Source: an uncultured Alteromonadaceae bacterium (GTDB taxonomy: Bacteria; Pseudomonadota; Gammaproteobacteria; Enterobacterales; Alteromonadaceae). Taken from it: a stretch of 64,000 nt of DNA. A program made the position numbers and the translations under genes. The notes beneath the pieces were generated by a model, which was not told the origin of the DNA, did no database searches, and was given only the letters and a program-made list of their open reading frames with translations. Shown here in pieces: positions 28,096 to 37,452 of the stretch. Within the stretch, counting starts at the first letter, position 1. Every line of letters begins with the position of its first letter. The stretch is taken from assembly GCA_947503265.1 (NCBI GenBank), contig CANNDC010000006.1, positions 1 through 64,000 on the forward strand, given 5' to 3'.

Positions 28096-28890
28096 ATGTT
28101 CAGAACTATATACCTGCTTTTATTGATTCAATGTTTCGGTAGTTTCCACGCTACAGCGGCCGAAAATGACATGCTGCGATATGCATTTGTAGTTGGTAAT
28201 CAAAACTATCAACAAGCTCCATTGAAGCACTCTATCAATGACGCTATCGCAATATCTGATGAGCTAATCGAATTGGGATTTCAAGTCACCACCGTCACAG
28301 ATACCGATTTAGCAACATTGCGGAAACAGATGAAGTCGTTTTACTCTCAAATCACAGCATCGGCAGAATCCGACACTCTGGCACTTTTTTACTATGCGGG
28401 CCATGCAATTCAGATCAATCAAACCAATTACCTTGTGCCACTCAATGTAGATGTCAAAGATCAGCAATCCTTCTTCTCAAGTTTATTTGATATATCAGAA
28501 TTGTTTAGTGAAATGAGAACGAAACAGAATATTCAAAATATTGTGATTTTAGATGCCTGTCGTAACAACCCTTTTGGCAATAATCTTGTTGAGGCAACGT
28601 CAAACGGATTAGCTCCAGTTAAAGCCCCACCACAAACCATGATAGCTTTTGCAACAGAGCCAGGCGGTGTGGCATCTGATGGTGGTAAAAAGAATGGAGT
28701 GTATACAAAACACTTAGTTAGGAATATTTCAGAAAATATTACCGTGGAAGAACTCTTTAAGAAGGTCAGGGCAGGTGTATCGCGAGAAACGCGCAACAAA
28801 CAAATACCCTGGGAGCATTCGTCTTTGCTCAAAGAAATTTATTTTAATCCGCCAAAAAACAAAGATATACCTGATATTGTCGTATTTTAA
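28096..28890 (+). CDS. caspase-like (peptidase C14 / metacaspase) secreted protein
   Basis: The protein of about 264 aa has a signal peptide (FRTIYLLLLIQCFGSFHATA) followed by a caspase-fold domain: YAFVVGNQNYQQAPLKHSIN, then FYYAGHAIQ with catalytic His103 and ILDACRNNPF with Cys155. Both dyad residues are present, so it could be an active Arg/Lys-specific protease of the periplasm or outer face. ATG codons at 28051 and 28096 both fit; I chose the second because the signal peptide starts there. No partner gene is obvious, since the next gene is convergent. Related proteins are often stand-alone. Confidence 0.8.
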   Translation: MFRTIYLLLLIQCFGSFHATAAENDMLRYAFVVGNQNYQQAPLKHSINDAIAISDELIELGFQVTTVTDTDLATLRKQMKSFYSQITASAESDTLALFYYAGHAIQINQTNYLVPLNVDVKDQQSFFSSLFDISELFSEMRTKQNIQNIVILDACRNNPFGNNLVEATSNGLAPVKAPPQTMIAFATEPGGVASDGGKKNGVYTKHLVRNISENITVEELFKKVRAGVSRETRNKQIPWEHSSLLKEIYFNPPKNKDIPDIVVF

Positions 28891-28910
28891 GGTAAATCCG
28901 TTTTCATCAT

Positions 28911-29696
28911 TCAAAATACATAAGCTAAACCGACGTGCAATGAAGTGAAATCCACATCAATGTCGTCAAAACTTTGCCCTTCAAAAGCGATGTCTTGCTG
29001 ATAGTCATTTACTTTAAAGCGCGTTTGAAAAAGTAGATTATCCGATACAGGCATTGTCCAGTTAACTGCGTAACTAAGGCCAGTTGTTTTACCTTCTACA
29101 CGTCCGGTCAAGTCGTCGAACTCTTCAATTTCTTCATCCTCTTCTTCTTCATCAGTATTGGCAGTAAATATATTCTCAGAATTTAAATCCGCGTAGGCTA
29201 AAGAAATGCTTAAACTTCCCGCTTTAACAAATCGCCAACTATAACTTGCTCCTAAGAAAGGTCCTTGCTGACGATAACTATCGTTGGTTACTTCAACTTC
29301 TTCATCCTCTTCTGAATCCCTTGGGTTAAAACGCATTTCGGTTTTGCCGTATTTGTAACCAGCAAATATCGTCCAATTTCTATTAAGTTGATAACCCAAG
29401 GTGAAGTCTAAATCGTCTCTTGATGCACTTCCTAGATCTTCTTCTTCAGAAATATCTGCATCTTGCAATGTAGTTTGTAAATTTGCTGATATTTGCCAGC
29501 CCTTAGAGGTTATTGCGATAGGAATACTGATACTCGGAAAGCTGATATCGTGGTCGAGCTTTTCAGGAAATGAAAAATTGCTGTAACCGGCAGATAAGCC
29601 TGTAACCAGACGTGCATCGTCTAGAAAATCTTCAGCTTGAGCAAAATTCGATATGAGTAGGGAAGTAATAAGGCCTATTTTAATTCTGTGTGTCAT
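28911..29696 (-). CDS. outer-membrane beta-barrel protein with acidic loops, function unknown
   Basis: The 261-aa protein has a signal peptide ending SNFAQA and alternating hydrophobic strands throughout (LDFTLGYQLNRNWTIFAGY, LGASYSWRF, LSISLAYADLN, LHVGLAYVF). A C-terminal Phe is typical of barrel proteins. Three predicted loops are runs of Asp/Glu (SEEEDLG, DSEEDEEVEV, TDEEEEDEEIEEFDD). Such loops could bind calcium or other cations, or simply face seawater. I cannot assign a substrate. An intact MITE sits just upstream of its start and could carry or disrupt its promoter. Confidence 0.65.
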   Translation of the reverse strand: MTHRIKIGLITSLLISNFAQAEDFLDDARLVTGLSAGYSNFSFPEKLDHDISFPSISIPIAITSKGWQISANLQTTLQDADISEEEDLGSASRDDLDFTLGYQLNRNWTIFAGYKYGKTEMRFNPRDSEEDEEVEVTNDSYRQQGPFLGASYSWRFVKAGSLSISLAYADLNSENIFTANTDEEEEDEEIEEFDDLTGRVEGKTTGLSYAVNWTMPVSDNLLFQTRFKVNDYQQDIAFEGQSFDDIDVDFTSLHVGLAYVF

Positions 29697-29747
29697 AGTT
29701 TTACCTTTGTTATTTTTATTTTGGTTTTATTAATATTTCACTTAGAC

Positions 29748-30014
29748 TAGGGTCTGTTGACCTTTGCTGTATGTTTTTGCAGCGATTGTGCGTTATTTAG
29801 GCAATGCATTACGAGTGTAATGTAGTTGTTCTACTTCAGCGAGTAATAAAGCAGAATAAATAACGCACAAACACTGCCCTTCGGGTTCGTCCTAAGCGCC
29901 TCCTGCTCTGAGTTGCTGACTTTTAGCTTAGAACCACTAGGCTTTCAAGTCAGCGCCGCGATCAGAAGGTGCTTAGATTGAACAAAAATATACAGCAAAG
30001 GTCAACAGACCCTA
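29748..30014. mobile_element. intact MITE with perfect 22-bp terminal inverted repeats
   Basis: A non-coding element of 263 bp (29750-30012) is bounded by 22-bp inverted repeats, GGGTCTGTTGACCTTTGCTG.. at 29750-29771 and its exact complement at 29991-30012. Each end is flanked by TA, which fits a TA target duplication as made by IS630/Tc1-mariner-type transposases. Inside, a second perfect 12-bp inverted repeat, GTGCGTTATTTA (29788-29799) and TAAATAACGCAC (29867-29878), can fold into a long hairpin. It has no ORF of note and would need a transposase supplied elsewhere in the genome. A truncated relative lies at 14630-14799. Confidence 0.85.
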
Positions 30015-30054
30015 GTATGATTAACCAAACTTATCAAAAAGATAGGGAAGTACA

Positions 30055-30267
30055 ATGAATAATAACTACAAGTCTTACTGTCTATCTAAAAGTGCATTGA
30101 TAATTTTATTATCACTAACTTTCACAGGATGCGCTTCAACCAAGTCTACTGAAGAAGAACCAGAGTGCAGGCCCAAGTCTGCTGAAGAATGCACGGTAGA
30201 AGAGGGTGACGACAGAGGCTATGATCCTTGTCTTGTCAACGCTAGCCTACCGGTTTGTAAAACCTAG
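30055..30267 (+). CDS. small Cys-rich lipoprotein, unknown
   Basis: The 70-aa protein has a signal peptide with a lipobox (LTFTGCAS, Cys about 26). The mature part has only about 45 residues and is acidic, with four cysteines (ECRPK, ECTVE, DPCLV, PVCKT) that could form two disulfides. AGGGAAG lies upstream of the ATG. It overlaps the next gene's GTG by one base, so the two are probably translated together. I do not recognise the family. Confidence 0.6.
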   Translation: MNNNYKSYCLSKSALIILLSLTFTGCASTKSTEEEPECRPKSAEECTVEEGDDRGYDPCLVNASLPVCKT

Positions 30268-30818
30268 TGGATCGTCAAGAACTGCGACTACAAGTCGCTG
30301 AAGTTGCTGGAACATGGATTGCTGCCATGGCGGTTGTCATTGGTGGTTTGTTTGGTGTGTTTCAATATCTGGAACATAAGTCAGCAGTCCGAGTGGATCG
30401 TACTATGGCATTTGTCGAGCGATATCACAGTGATGGATTACTGTTAGAAGCACGATTAAAAATTTCTGATTCGATGAAGCTAGGTGTGGTTGAAATCAAT
30501 AAGGTATTGACTGACCCAAATATTAAACCTGAACAGCTTTCTCAAAAATACAATGAAGAGGTCACCAAACTGATCGAGAAAGATGACCTATTCGCATCCT
30601 TAGAACAAATTCTAACTTTCTACGAACAAATTATATTGTGCAGGGAATTGCTGTTATGTGACCCGGCAATAGCCGAACAGTTTTTTGATACCGATGGCAG
30701 GGCGTTTATACGTACTTTCTACCCCTATGTATGCACCATTCGTAAACAGTGGAACAACCCAGAGAAATTCAAGCGTGTCATGGCATTTTATGTACAAAAA
30801 TCTGATGAGCTTTGTTAA
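30267..30818 (+). CDS. single-TM membrane protein, DUF4760-like
   Basis: The 183-aa protein starts at a GTG overlapping the previous stop (TAGTG). One TM helix lies at about 17-35 (WIAAMAVVIGGLFGVFQYL). A helical cytoplasmic-type region follows, with TMAFVERYHSDGLLLEARLK, FYEQIILCRELLLCD and FIRTFYPYVCTIRKQW. The layout (N-terminal TM followed by a helical domain about 130 residues long) resembles the DUF4760 group of uncharacterised proteins. Its pairing with the small lipoprotein suggests a two-protein envelope unit, but the function is unknown. Confidence 0.55.
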   Translation: MDRQELRLQVAEVAGTWIAAMAVVIGGLFGVFQYLEHKSAVRVDRTMAFVERYHSDGLLLEARLKISDSMKLGVVEINKVLTDPNIKPEQLSQKYNEEVTKLIEKDDLFASLEQILTFYEQIILCRELLLCDPAIAEQFFDTDGRAFIRTFYPYVCTIRKQWNNPEKFKRVMAFYVQKSDELC

Positions 30819-30832
30819 AAGCTACCTACTGC

Positions 30833-31108
30833 TTAACTTCGATACAATGTTTTAATCAAATGATAACCAAACTTGGTTTTGATAGGTCCATGTACGGTAA
30901 GAATGTCTTTTTTAAAAACGACATTATCAAACGCTTTAACCATAGTTCCGGGCCTGAATTCACCTAAATCACCACCTTTTTTTGCACTCGCGCAGATAGA
31001 GTGCTTTTTGGCAAGTTGTTGGAAGTTTCCACCCTTGTCTAATAACAATTTTATCTTTTCAGCTTCTTTTAGCGACTTCACAAGAATGTGGCACGCGCTG
31101 GCTTTCAT
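30833..31108 (-). CDS. ppiC: peptidyl-prolyl cis-trans isomerase, parvulin (PpiC-like)
   Basis: The 91-aa protein is a single parvulin domain without a signal peptide: ASACHILVKSLKEAEKI, FQQLAKKHSICASAKKGGDLGEFRPGTMV and TKFGYHLIKTL. The HILV, GGDLG and GYHLI blocks include the active-site His pair and core residues. Its length equals E. coli PpiC (93 aa). It is a cytoplasmic prolyl isomerase. It lies downstream of the Rhs gene on the same strand but after a hairpin, and is probably an independent gene. Confidence 0.9.
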   Translation of the reverse strand: MKASACHILVKSLKEAEKIKLLLDKGGNFQQLAKKHSICASAKKGGDLGEFRPGTMVKAFDNVVFKKDILTVHGPIKTKFGYHLIKTLYRS

Positions 31109-31178
31109 AATATTTCCTAGTTTTTAGTTTTGTTTAGTTTAAAGGAACTGAGAAAAGCAGCCTAACTAAGCGCCTTTT

Positions 31179-31212
31179 GATCGCGGCGTTGACTTTGTCA
31201 ATCGCCACGATC
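31179..31212 (-). terminator. hairpin after the Rhs gene
   Basis: The sequence GATCGCGGCGTTGAC-TTT-GTCAATCGCCACGATC forms an imperfect stem of about 15 bp just after the Rhs stop (minus strand). No clear T run follows, so termination strength is uncertain. Confidence 0.4.
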
Positions 31213-31219
31213 ATTAGTA

Positions 31220-34200
31220 TTATGGACAGCAAGTGTATTTGCAATTCCAACCTTTCCAGGTCAATTTGTGTAAATGGAATTCATACCGTGTACCCGAAAA
31301 AAAATGCCAATCAATGTAAGTACCACTAACTTCATCTACAGAGACCTCCAATACCGCCGTTGCTTTCTTACCGGGTTTGGCTTTGCAGCTATAGTTATTC
31401 CTAATTTTGGTACCGCCACCTATACTGACTCCAAGAGATGTTGAAATACTGCCTGAAACTTCAGCAGAACCACTTGCTCCTCCTTGATGACCACCAACTC
31501 CTCCTCCAACACTTCCACCGCCCGTTGTAGTTTGGCTAAGGCTGAGGGACCAACTGGATGATTCTTCAAAGAAGCCTTTTACTTCAGTGTTGCAAGGGCC
31601 ATATGCTTCTCGCTCAGCTGGATATTCCCAGCGATTGTAGGTGATAAAGTCACCCAAAAATGCTAACGAGATTTGATCGCCTGATTTGAATTTTGCATAA
31701 CCTGACTTTTTCCACGGAGCTGGTGAACTTGGTGAATACGCTTTTGTACCCATTGGATCTATCCAATCAGTAGGGTGGTTTCCTACAAAAGCGTACAGGT
31801 TGATACCGTCTTCATACTTAAGTGGATCGCGGCTTATAAAGCGACCGCTATACATGTCGTAATATCGATTGCGGTAGTAATAGAGGCCAGTGCAGTCCTC
31901 AAAACGTCTAGCACTAAACAAAAATGGATTGGCATAAATCACTGACCGAACAGAAGGAACTTGTTGTTTTGTATCAACAGCGTTGAAAATAGCACAATTG
32001 TCGGTTTTTTCCGGTAAGGTGATAACACTTGGCTGACCAAACACAGTGTATCGGTATGCTTCTAGTAAACGAGTGGAATCATCTGCATCAAGCAATGCCA
32101 TAACGCTACCCAAACGATTATTCAACAAGTAATACTCTTTATCGCTCTGTTTATTTGGCTGGTTTTTACAACCGTCAGCGCCAAGTTCGCCATCTTTATC
32201 TGTGTCGATAGCAGTTAACAGGGGTTCATCAATAAGCCGTCCATGGACGTAAACGCGTTCTAGTGTCGATACCGCATCATCAAGAGTTGCTTCGTCGTTA
32301 AACAAGCGTTCTTCCAACACAGTCCAGCCATGGTAGATATATCGACGCGAACTTGAACCTATTTGGCCGTTTTCTTGACTAAATTCGGCGACCCTGCGCT
32401 TAAAAGGATCATAACGGTACTGCCGAACACCTTGTTGATCTTGCTCATCTTGTTCAACTGCAAATAGCAAATTAAAGGCATCCCACTGAATATTTGCCAA
32501 CCCTACCTGTCCGTCATTTCTTTGAGACAAAAAGCGCGAAGTGTTTCCTGCACGGTCGAAATACTGGCTATTGTCTTGTCCATTTCGGGTGATCACTGTG
32601 TATTCGTTTGCCTGATTGGCCTGATATTGATCCTGAGTTTTTGCACTTAAACCAAACACATCGCCAAACACTGCTTGCTGACGATTAAAAATATTGTCGT
32701 AACTAAATTTGTTAGTTGGAGAGTCAGACATCAATTTACCGGCTACGCGATAATCAACCCCAGTAATGTCAAATCGGTCATTGTAGCGAAATTGATCACA
32801 TAGACCTTTATCATGCAAAAAACGTTCGTACAGACTATTGTCCATGCGGTCATACTGGTATTCAAAACCTATCAACAATTTATCTGGATTTTGCCAAATA
32901 TGGTCGCTTATTCTGCGTTTTGCATCGTAAAGACAGTCGAGCAGGGCACCATTACCCAAGCGCTTTTGTACCAATCGGTCTGGTCCCAGAAAGCAATAGG
33001 ATGCGATACGGTGCATCGGTACATCAAAGTAACGAGCACTGATATTCTTGTGCCGATTGAGCAAATCAAAATCACAGGTTACTGCTAGATCTTGGTTGTC
33101 ACAATCATTTACTAGGTAAGACGTGTGATTAGATTGTTGGTCATAACCGGATACCACTTCGATAGGGTTCTGCCAACCTTGTTCGAACCCTTGGCCATTT
33201 AGCCTGATAGACTGAGTTTCTGTAACAATTCGCGACAATGAATCGAAGGTTTTATCAACTTTAGCAAAGTTATTGCTGGCTACCGTCATACGATTTAGCG
33301 CATCAAATTCAAACCTTTGTTGGTCTGTACCCGGCACATTCTGGGGTAGGGTGATATTTTGCTTCGTAGGTCGATTACCCGGATCAAACTGCGTCATGAT
33401 GATCACACCACGTTGATCTGAAACTCGTAGTGGATTGGAATTTTCATCATAAGCTACTTCTATACCATCAAACTGTTCTTCTCTACCTTGAAGCGACATG
33501 TCAAGCAAGTCTTTAGAGTCTGGGTAAATGGTGCGAATGTTGCGGTCGAGATCATCATATGAAAATTGAGTGATTTGTGCACTGTTTGGTGCTTCGACAT
33601 TCGCCAAAGCGCGCACTTTCACCAAGTTGTCATTCGTATCATATTGCCACTCATAGTGGAGTAACTCTTCGGCTTGCGTAATCAAAGGGTTAGCGTTAAA
33701 ACGCTGCATCATAGTGCGACGATCCTGATCATCAAAAGTAATCAGCGAAATATTTCCTTCGGCGTCGCGGGTCAGGCGTTGGTTATCGCGAGAATCATAG
33801 GCATATAACCAGTCATGATCCAGACTGTTGCCGTTAAGTCCCAAAATATGCTGCTCGGTCATTCGATTTACCTGGTCGTATACAAAGCTGGTCACATAAA
33901 TTTCAGTATTGGCGATGGCACTAGGACCCGGAACGTCAATGTCAGTAATTTCAACCACATTGGAATTTTTATCATATTGACGTTTTTGCTGATTCCCTTG
34001 CGCATCAGTGGTTTGTGTCATGCGGTTAGCAGCGTCATAGGCCATTTGAGTCATATTACCATTAGCATCAACGTTGGCTGATACACGTGAACCGGGATCG
34101 TACTTGGTAATAAAGCTTGAATTTTTACCGTCAGCAGGATTAAGGACTTGGTGAAAATCCTGCTCCAGATCAATCACTTCAACACGCTGATAACGCCTAC

Positions 34201-37105
34201 CTACTTCATCAAATCGGTTGTAAGTACGAGATAGTTCATGAGTAATTTGAGCATTTGAATTAGAGACTGCGCATGATGTAGAGACAGCACCATGGGACTC
34301 TGTAAGTACATTGTCAGCATCATCAAATTGACGCACCCAACCATTACCATTTGGATCCGAATAAGCAAATTTACGGTTATAAAAATCGTAATAGTGCAGA
34401 CTTAGATTGCCACGCCCATCCTTAGTGCTCACCATATTCATTCTCGCATCGTAATCACTTACCGCAAGACCGACAAATTGAGTACTACCTAAATTATCTG
34501 TACGTTTGTCAGTAGGGTAATCTTCCAATAAATCAGTTGAATTATCTGGCAAGCTTTGTGGTGCTGCCACGCCGTAAAAACGTTTGAATTCCAATCGGCG
34601 TTCGTCAAACAAACTAAAATTACGGTTGCCTTTGGGCTTTTGAATCGCTATCTGGTCATCATTGCCATCGTATGCAAATCGAGTTATTAAGTCATTATCG
34701 GCAATATCATCAACTTCGCGTCGCTCGGACAAGATATTGTTGACGCTATCGTAGGTCATTGCTGTATCTACCATGCTATTTTTTTCAGCTATACCCTGCA
34801 CATTAATATTACTCCGACGCTGCAATAACACATTGCCTGCTCCATCAAATATTTGCTGGGTTTGGTACCTTACCTGATTACCGTTAATCAAAGTAACGTA
34901 AGGCTTTAACATTACCGTCGTTTCTTGGAGGTCGTTGTATTGATTATCGTATTGAAATCCATTGGGATCGGTCATTCGGGTTACCATTCCCAAGGCGTTA
35001 ACTCGGTAATTCCAAGTTAAGCGCGTAACTTCATCAGCGGAACCCTTGTCACCTTGAGTTGTGGATTTCAAGTATCCGCCAAAACGTCCCTTGCTATTGA
35101 TATCGCCACCACTACTTTTCCCGCTAAAATAACGCCATGAAGTGATATTGCCATTGGCATCGGTGTGACTTAGGCGCTGGCCAAAGTCGTTGTAAGTCCA
35201 GTATTCGCTGATTTTCTGTGGTATATCCGTCCCTAATGAGACTCGTGGTGCATCGTGTTGTATTTTATTGCCAAAATCGTCGTAGCGATATTGATGGACA
35301 AAGTTAACACCAGCGTAAATGGCATTAGTATCGAATTCTCTGGTATCAATTTCTGTCAACATTCGAGAAAATTGATGATTGTCACCAAACGCGTATTGTT
35401 GGTAGGCCCAGACTTGTTTAATGCTGTCGTTACCATCGGTGTATTCCCAAGCGGTTTTTTGATGAAATTCATTGTATGTGTATAAGTGCCGTGGATAATT
35501 CTGTGGAATTGCAAAATCATCAAAGATAAAGTCATGAATATCTTTACTGGCAAAGGGCTCACTCATCACCAATGGCACCAGACAATCACATTCGAAAACC
35601 CAACGTTGTTCCCAATAATTGGGTTCATCCTCTCGTAAAGGAGGATTGCCTTTACCTGTCTCCGTTAAAATAATTTCACGGCGCAAGCCAAATTGCCCAA
35701 GGTTTTGATTCGGACCTCCCTGTCTGCCATGAATTTCATGAAATCGTACATTGGTTTCGCGGTCGGTTATCTTGCGTAATATATTGCCGCAATCCAATAT
35801 TTCCATATCAAACGGGAGTGAATATACGCAATAGTCGATAGTGATGTCTTTGCTGTTGATGCTGGCAGTAACCACTCGGCCCATTTCATCAAACAGATTC
35901 TTGCGATAGGTTTCGCCGCGTGGATCGGTTTCGGCACTGATATGGTTAGGAAAACAATCGTCAAGATAAGAAAACAACCAACAGCGCTGTTGATCAACCA
36001 ATACTTTGTCGAGAAATTCCTGACTGATTTCCTGTCCTGCCGTGACGTTGGCAAATTCCGTGCTGGGAGTAGCTATGCCGCTCAATCGGCCTTCCGCATC
36101 GTGAGGAAATTGCCAACTGCGACCAAGGTGATCTTGATAATTAGACAGACGTCCATATCTGTCGTAATCAAATTGCTGGACCTGTCCCAAATCCGTAGTG
36201 AAGGTTTGCAGATATCCCGCAGCATCGTAGGTCATGCAACTGGTATTTCCGTTTGGATCGGATATAGAAACTGGATATCCAGGGCAATTTAATTGCGCGT
36301 GATAAAAAGACACTTCAAGACCGGAATAATGACTCATTAACCAACGATTTGTCTCAGGCTCAAGACATAAACGTGCATAAAAACCATCTGGTAGGTGCCA
36401 ATTAATGCCATCTTCTGAAGTTATATCATAGATGCGTAAATCTGGAGTTACCACCTGCCCAGATAACTCACCGGTTTGGACCAACATCATGTTAAAACTA
36501 TGAGAGAAGTTTTGTCCCATTGGACCGCCATATTTTACCAGCGAAGCATGATGCAAATTAAATTCGAAATTTAGTTTTTGCGTATCAAATTTAGTGATAG
36601 GAAAAGCCGCCCTATATTTGCCGCTTGCCGTTTCAACTCCGCTTTCTACTGGCGTAAAACTGTGTGAAAACCCTTCCAAATTGGCGCCCAATAAGGTGTC
36701 ATTAAGGTAACAGGGTACACAGGTACAAATATTCGGTTCAATTAATTCACCATCATCATCAACAGCACAATTGACTGGAATCGCCTTAGCTGGGTTATCT
36801 AAAGATTCTCGGATAGCCATGAATTGTTTAATAGGACTTAAAGGCCTTCCGTCTGCCGAGCCGACAAAGGAACTGATCAAGCCACCTACTTTTCCATTTT
36901 TTGTCGTTTGTTTAGGGCTAAACGAAAACGTCATACTGGCAATGCCGTCTTTTGCAACTTTTGTTTTGTATTCGTATTCACCGTCACCATCGGTATCAAC
37001 AAAAAGCCATGTATTGCCTAATAGTTCGCTATGGAATTCTTTCTCGATTTTTTCGACTATGACAAATTCATCACCGCGATAAAAGATTGTCTGTTGTTTT
37101 TCCAT
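31220..37105 (-). CDS. giant Rhs/YD-repeat protein with unrecognised C-terminal tip
   Basis: The protein of about 1961 aa starts at the ATG at 37105, which has GGAGAAGG just upstream. A GTG 18 codons earlier has no such site. Dozens of YD-type repeats (for example YDRYGRLSNYQDHLGR, YDAANRMTQTTDAQGN) form the expected cocoon. The Rhs core ends with YYYRNRYYDMYSGRFISRD, NLYAFVGNHPTDWIDPMG. After this a tip of about 170 residues is Ser/Gly-rich and ends in WKGWNCKYTCCP. It resembles no toxin family I know. There is no PAAR or signal peptide at the N-terminus. No immunity gene follows, since the next gene is ppiC. It may be a toxin-delivery protein or an orphan. Confidence 0.85.
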   Translation of the reverse strand: MEKQQTIFYRGDEFVIVEKIEKEFHSELLGNTWLFVDTDGDGEYEYKTKVAKDGIASMTFSFSPKQTTKNGKVGGLISSFVGSADGRPLSPIKQFMAIRESLDNPAKAIPVNCAVDDDGELIEPNICTCVPCYLNDTLLGANLEGFSHSFTPVESGVETASGKYRAAFPITKFDTQKLNFEFNLHHASLVKYGGPMGQNFSHSFNMMLVQTGELSGQVVTPDLRIYDITSEDGINWHLPDGFYARLCLEPETNRWLMSHYSGLEVSFYHAQLNCPGYPVSISDPNGNTSCMTYDAAGYLQTFTTDLGQVQQFDYDRYGRLSNYQDHLGRSWQFPHDAEGRLSGIATPSTEFANVTAGQEISQEFLDKVLVDQQRCWLFSYLDDCFPNHISAETDPRGETYRKNLFDEMGRVVTASINSKDITIDYCVYSLPFDMEILDCGNILRKITDRETNVRFHEIHGRQGGPNQNLGQFGLRREIILTETGKGNPPLREDEPNYWEQRWVFECDCLVPLVMSEPFASKDIHDFIFDDFAIPQNYPRHLYTYNEFHQKTAWEYTDGNDSIKQVWAYQQYAFGDNHQFSRMLTEIDTREFDTNAIYAGVNFVHQYRYDDFGNKIQHDAPRVSLGTDIPQKISEYWTYNDFGQRLSHTDANGNITSWRYFSGKSSGGDINSKGRFGGYLKSTTQGDKGSADEVTRLTWNYRVNALGMVTRMTDPNGFQYDNQYNDLQETTVMLKPYVTLINGNQVRYQTQQIFDGAGNVLLQRRSNINVQGIAEKNSMVDTAMTYDSVNNILSERREVDDIADNDLITRFAYDGNDDQIAIQKPKGNRNFSLFDERRLEFKRFYGVAAPQSLPDNSTDLLEDYPTDKRTDNLGSTQFVGLAVSDYDARMNMVSTKDGRGNLSLHYYDFYNRKFAYSDPNGNGWVRQFDDADNVLTESHGAVSTSCAVSNSNAQITHELSRTYNRFDEVGRRYQRVEVIDLEQDFHQVLNPADGKNSSFITKYDPGSRVSANVDANGNMTQMAYDAANRMTQTTDAQGNQQKRQYDKNSNVVEITDIDVPGPSAIANTEIYVTSFVYDQVNRMTEQHILGLNGNSLDHDWLYAYDSRDNQRLTRDAEGNISLITFDDQDRRTMMQRFNANPLITQAEELLHYEWQYDTNDNLVKVRALANVEAPNSAQITQFSYDDLDRNIRTIYPDSKDLLDMSLQGREEQFDGIEVAYDENSNPLRVSDQRGVIIMTQFDPGNRPTKQNITLPQNVPGTDQQRFEFDALNRMTVASNNFAKVDKTFDSLSRIVTETQSIRLNGQGFEQGWQNPIEVVSGYDQQSNHTSYLVNDCDNQDLAVTCDFDLLNRHKNISARYFDVPMHRIASYCFLGPDRLVQKRLGNGALLDCLYDAKRRISDHIWQNPDKLLIGFEYQYDRMDNSLYERFLHDKGLCDQFRYNDRFDITGVDYRVAGKLMSDSPTNKFSYDNIFNRQQAVFGDVFGLSAKTQDQYQANQANEYTVITRNGQDNSQYFDRAGNTSRFLSQRNDGQVGLANIQWDAFNLLFAVEQDEQDQQGVRQYRYDPFKRRVAEFSQENGQIGSSSRRYIYHGWTVLEERLFNDEATLDDAVSTLERVYVHGRLIDEPLLTAIDTDKDGELGADGCKNQPNKQSDKEYYLLNNRLGSVMALLDADDSTRLLEAYRYTVFGQPSVITLPEKTDNCAIFNAVDTKQQVPSVRSVIYANPFLFSARRFEDCTGLYYYRNRYYDMYSGRFISRDPLKYEDGINLYAFVGNHPTDWIDPMGTKAYSPSSPAPWKKSGYAKFKSGDQISLAFLGDFITYNRWEYPAEREAYGPCNTEVKGFFEESSSWSLSLSQTTTGGGSVGGGVGGHQGGASGSAEVSGSISTSLGVSIGGGTKIRNNYSCKAKPGKKATAVLEVSVDEVSGTYIDWHFFSGTRYEFHLHKLTWKGWNCKYTCCP

Positions 37106-37125
37106 TTTCCTTCTCCAATCAGTTG

Positions 37126-37263
37126 AAAATGTGCCTAACAAATCTGTGCTGTTTGACACAGGAAAATACGCAGAGCAGGGCAGAGCAGATGCAGAAACAG
37201 AAAAATGGAGAGGTTTAGGGTATTGCAGATATGATCTAACTGTTTGAATTAATTTGGATTAAA
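37126..37263 (+). repeat. 138-bp direct repeat, left copy
   Basis: From AAAATGTGCCTAACAAATCT to GAATTAATTTGGATTAAA, this stretch is repeated in the same orientation at 61971-62109, about nine bases in ten being identical by eye. Within it CTGTG-CTGTTTGA-CACAG can form a small hairpin. The repeat covers the region just upstream of the Rhs start. The two copies enclose the metal-resistance and defence genes. The remaining 190 bp to the next gene (37264-37452) show nothing else I can name. Confidence 0.75.
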
Positions 37264-37452
37264 AACTTTAAATTCTTAAGATTTAATGGTCAAAGGAAAT
37301 GGCTAATTTAATCTGTAACTATCCTTTTTGTTATGGTTAAAAAACGTCAACATACTAAGCTAGGTAACATATCACAATTGGAGTATGTACAAGGAAACGT
37401 AAAAACAGCCTAACTAGGTGTCCGAGATCTTTAGGCCGTTACAGTTGACAGG

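Noticed and set aside
29101..29160. Repeat-like runs of TTCTTC in the outer-membrane protein gene as a tandem repeat.
   Set aside because: They are simply the complement of Glu/Asp codon runs in the acidic loops, with irregular spacing.
37131..37263. GCCTAAC at the start of the 138-bp repeat resembles an integron attC core (RYYYAAC).
   Set aside because: The matching inverse core GTTRRRY is not found at the other end in the right orientation, and there is no paired arm structure or integron integrase.
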